64,000 bases of DNA from Johnsonella ignava ATCC 51276 (lineage in GTDB: Bacteria > Bacillota > Clostridia > Lachnospirales > Lachnospiraceae). The notes under the pieces were generated by a model that saw only the letters and a list, made by a program, of their open reading frames with translations, made no database searches and was not told where the DNA came from. The DNA is taken from contig NZ_JH378832.1 of NCBI RefSeq assembly GCF_000235445.1, positions 215,457-279,456 on the forward strand. Reading direction: 5' to 3'. Positions 63,073 to 64,000 of this stretch are shown one piece after another. The stretch's first letter is position 1. Each line of letters starts with the position of its first letter. The position numbers and the translations under genes were made by a program.

Positions 63073-64000
63073 TCATATAAAAAATGAATTTACTCTATCA
63101 GCATTTTCCTGTGTCCAACCCCCAAACCAATCAAGTTTGCCATTATCTAAAAAGAGCAGATAATCACAACATTCCTTCAAAAGTTCAGGATCATGAGTTA
63201 TAATAAACAAAGTTTTTCCCTCACTGCTAAGGTTCTTCATAAGTTTAGAAACTCCTAACATATGTTTATAATCCAGACCGCTTGTCGGTTCATCAAAAAT
63301 CAGCAATTCTTTACCACTTGCGATAGCACTCCCAATTGCAACTCTCTGCTTCTGTCCACCGGACAGAGAAAGAGGATGCACATCATAAAACTTTTCTAAG
63401 TTCAAATCTTTAAGTATCTTATCCGCCTTTTGCTTAGCCTCTTCATTATCATTTTCCATACTTAGGAGGATTTCATCCAACACACTTTCTGTAAATAGTT
63501 GATGGTTTACATCCTGCATTACCATATAGCTTTTATTTTTCCAGTCTTTTGCCGAAAATATACTGCCCTTGTAATTAAGAAAACCTTTCGTTTTTTTCTC
63601 AAGTCCACAGATTGATTTTGCCAATGTTGATTTTCCCGCACCATTATACCCTAATATTCCAACTATTGCACCGAAAGGTATCTTTATTTCTGGAATATCA
63701 AGAAACTTATATTTCTTATATGAAAATGAAATGTTGGTAAAGCTAAAAGTTTCATCTTTATTAGTATGCTCTTTTTCTTCAAAATGAATAGCTGTACGGG
63801 AGCGAAGCCCCATTTGATGAATATCTTTTTCGTCAATTTTTTTAAATTCTTCAGTAGACATATCCCTGATGATTTTTCCGTCTTCCATGTAAATAATCCT
63901 GTCTACAAGCTCCATCAGATAATACAGGCGATGCTCGGCAACAATAACAGTCTTACCCTGAGCTTTCCATTTCCTGACTACTTCTTTTAGGTCTGAAATC
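63073..64000 (-). CDS. ECF-type ABC transporter ATPase with two ATPase domains (5' part beyond right edge)
   Basis: The frame stays open to the right edge. The edge-proximal 40 residues (SDLKEVVRKWKAQGKTVIVA, then EHRLYYLMELVD) are the H-loop end of a first ATPase domain. A complete second domain follows: Walker A GYNGAGKST, Q-loop MQDVNHQLF, signature LSLSGGQKQRVAIGSAIASG, Walker B LLIFDEPTSGLD and H-loop FIITHDPELL. Fused CbiO/EcfA-type ATPases energise vitamin or cobalt/nickel uptake. Substrate not readable here. Confidence 0.88.
   Translation of the reverse strand, partial: ISDLKEVVRKWKAQGKTVIVAEHRLYYLMELVDRIIYMEDGKIIRDMSTEEFKKIDEKDIHQMGLRSRTAIHFEEKEHTNKDETFSFTNISFSYKKYKFLDIPEIKIPFGAIVGILGYNGAGKSTLAKSICGLEKKTKGFLNYKGSIFSAKDWKNKSYMVMQDVNHQLFTESVLDEILLSMENDNEEAKQKADKILKDLNLEKFYDVHPLSLSGGQKQRVAIGSAIASGKELLIFDEPTSGLDYKHMLGVSKLMKNLSSEGKTLFIITHDPELLKECCDYLLFLDNGKLDWFGGWTQENADRVNSFFI

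Overview
The window looks like chromosome from a low-GC, Gram-positive anaerobe of the Clostridia, most likely a Lachnospiraceae relative; the genus is a guess from gene style and no identity search was run. The grounds are strong AGGAGG-type ribosome binding sites, frequent TTG and GTG starts, lipobox lipoproteins, a MecA adaptor, a VanW protein, choline-binding-type wall repeats, a 2[4Fe-4S] clostridial ferredoxin and a DUF1858 redox protein. Almost everything before about 38 kb is on the minus strand. I see no rRNA, tRNA, CRISPR array, insertion sequence or prophage.

Layout. (1) About 13.8 kb down to 1: a complete Tad/Flp pilus locus read leftward from one strong promoter. It holds a prepilin peptidase, a divergent minor pilin, six near-identical Flp pilins with hairpins between them, a terminator, then CpaB, CpaE/TadZ, the CpaF/TadA ATPase, TadB, TadC, a DUF192 protein, an 812-residue coiled-coil protein, three TadE/G-type pseudopilins and a solute-binding lipoprotein cut by the left edge. 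cpaF carries an in-frame amber codon with its conserved tail still open behind it. (2) 13.9-25.3 kb: a multi-spanning membrane protein, the lar genes for the nickel-pincer cofactor of lactate racemase (larB, an unsplit larC with a His-rich insert, larA), mscL, a free-standing structured RNA candidate, pyrC with a metallo-hydrolase, and an amino-acid ABC importer under a palindromic operator.

(3) 25.3-32.7 kb is the most unusual region. A secreted repeat/LRR protein and a 1141-residue surface protein (wall-binding repeats, calcium-type repeats, VWA domain, variable-looking C-terminal module) are translationally coupled to a small four-helix membrane protein. Downstream lie three progressively decayed copies of only the C-terminal module plus a membrane protein. 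This resembles a polymorphic toxin-immunity locus with orphan modules; the function is inference.

(4) 33.6-44 kb: prfA, prmC, DUF1385, rpmE, a YitT protein, a zinc-dependent phospholipase C-like protein, two envelope proteins of unknown role, pgi and mtnN. (5) 44.2-48.9 kb: an AraC regulator divergent from a heterodimeric ABC exporter pair, with direct repeats and a promoter between them. (6) 49-58.5 kb: plsC-like, trmL, an AIR-synthase-like protein, a VanW protein, nth, a dCMP deaminase, tsaC/sua5, asnA and a GH18-type hydrolase. (7) 58.5-64 kb: a gene-poor stretch, then mecA, a DUF1858 protein, a GH114-like lipoprotein that may be translated from a leaderless mRNA, a ferredoxin, and the 3' part of a two-domain ECF-type ATPase cut by the right edge.

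Two copies of an approximately 88-bp palindromic element (15.6 and 55.6 kb) mark a dispersed repeat family. Many intergenic regions hold perfect palindromes at promoters, which I list as candidate operators.
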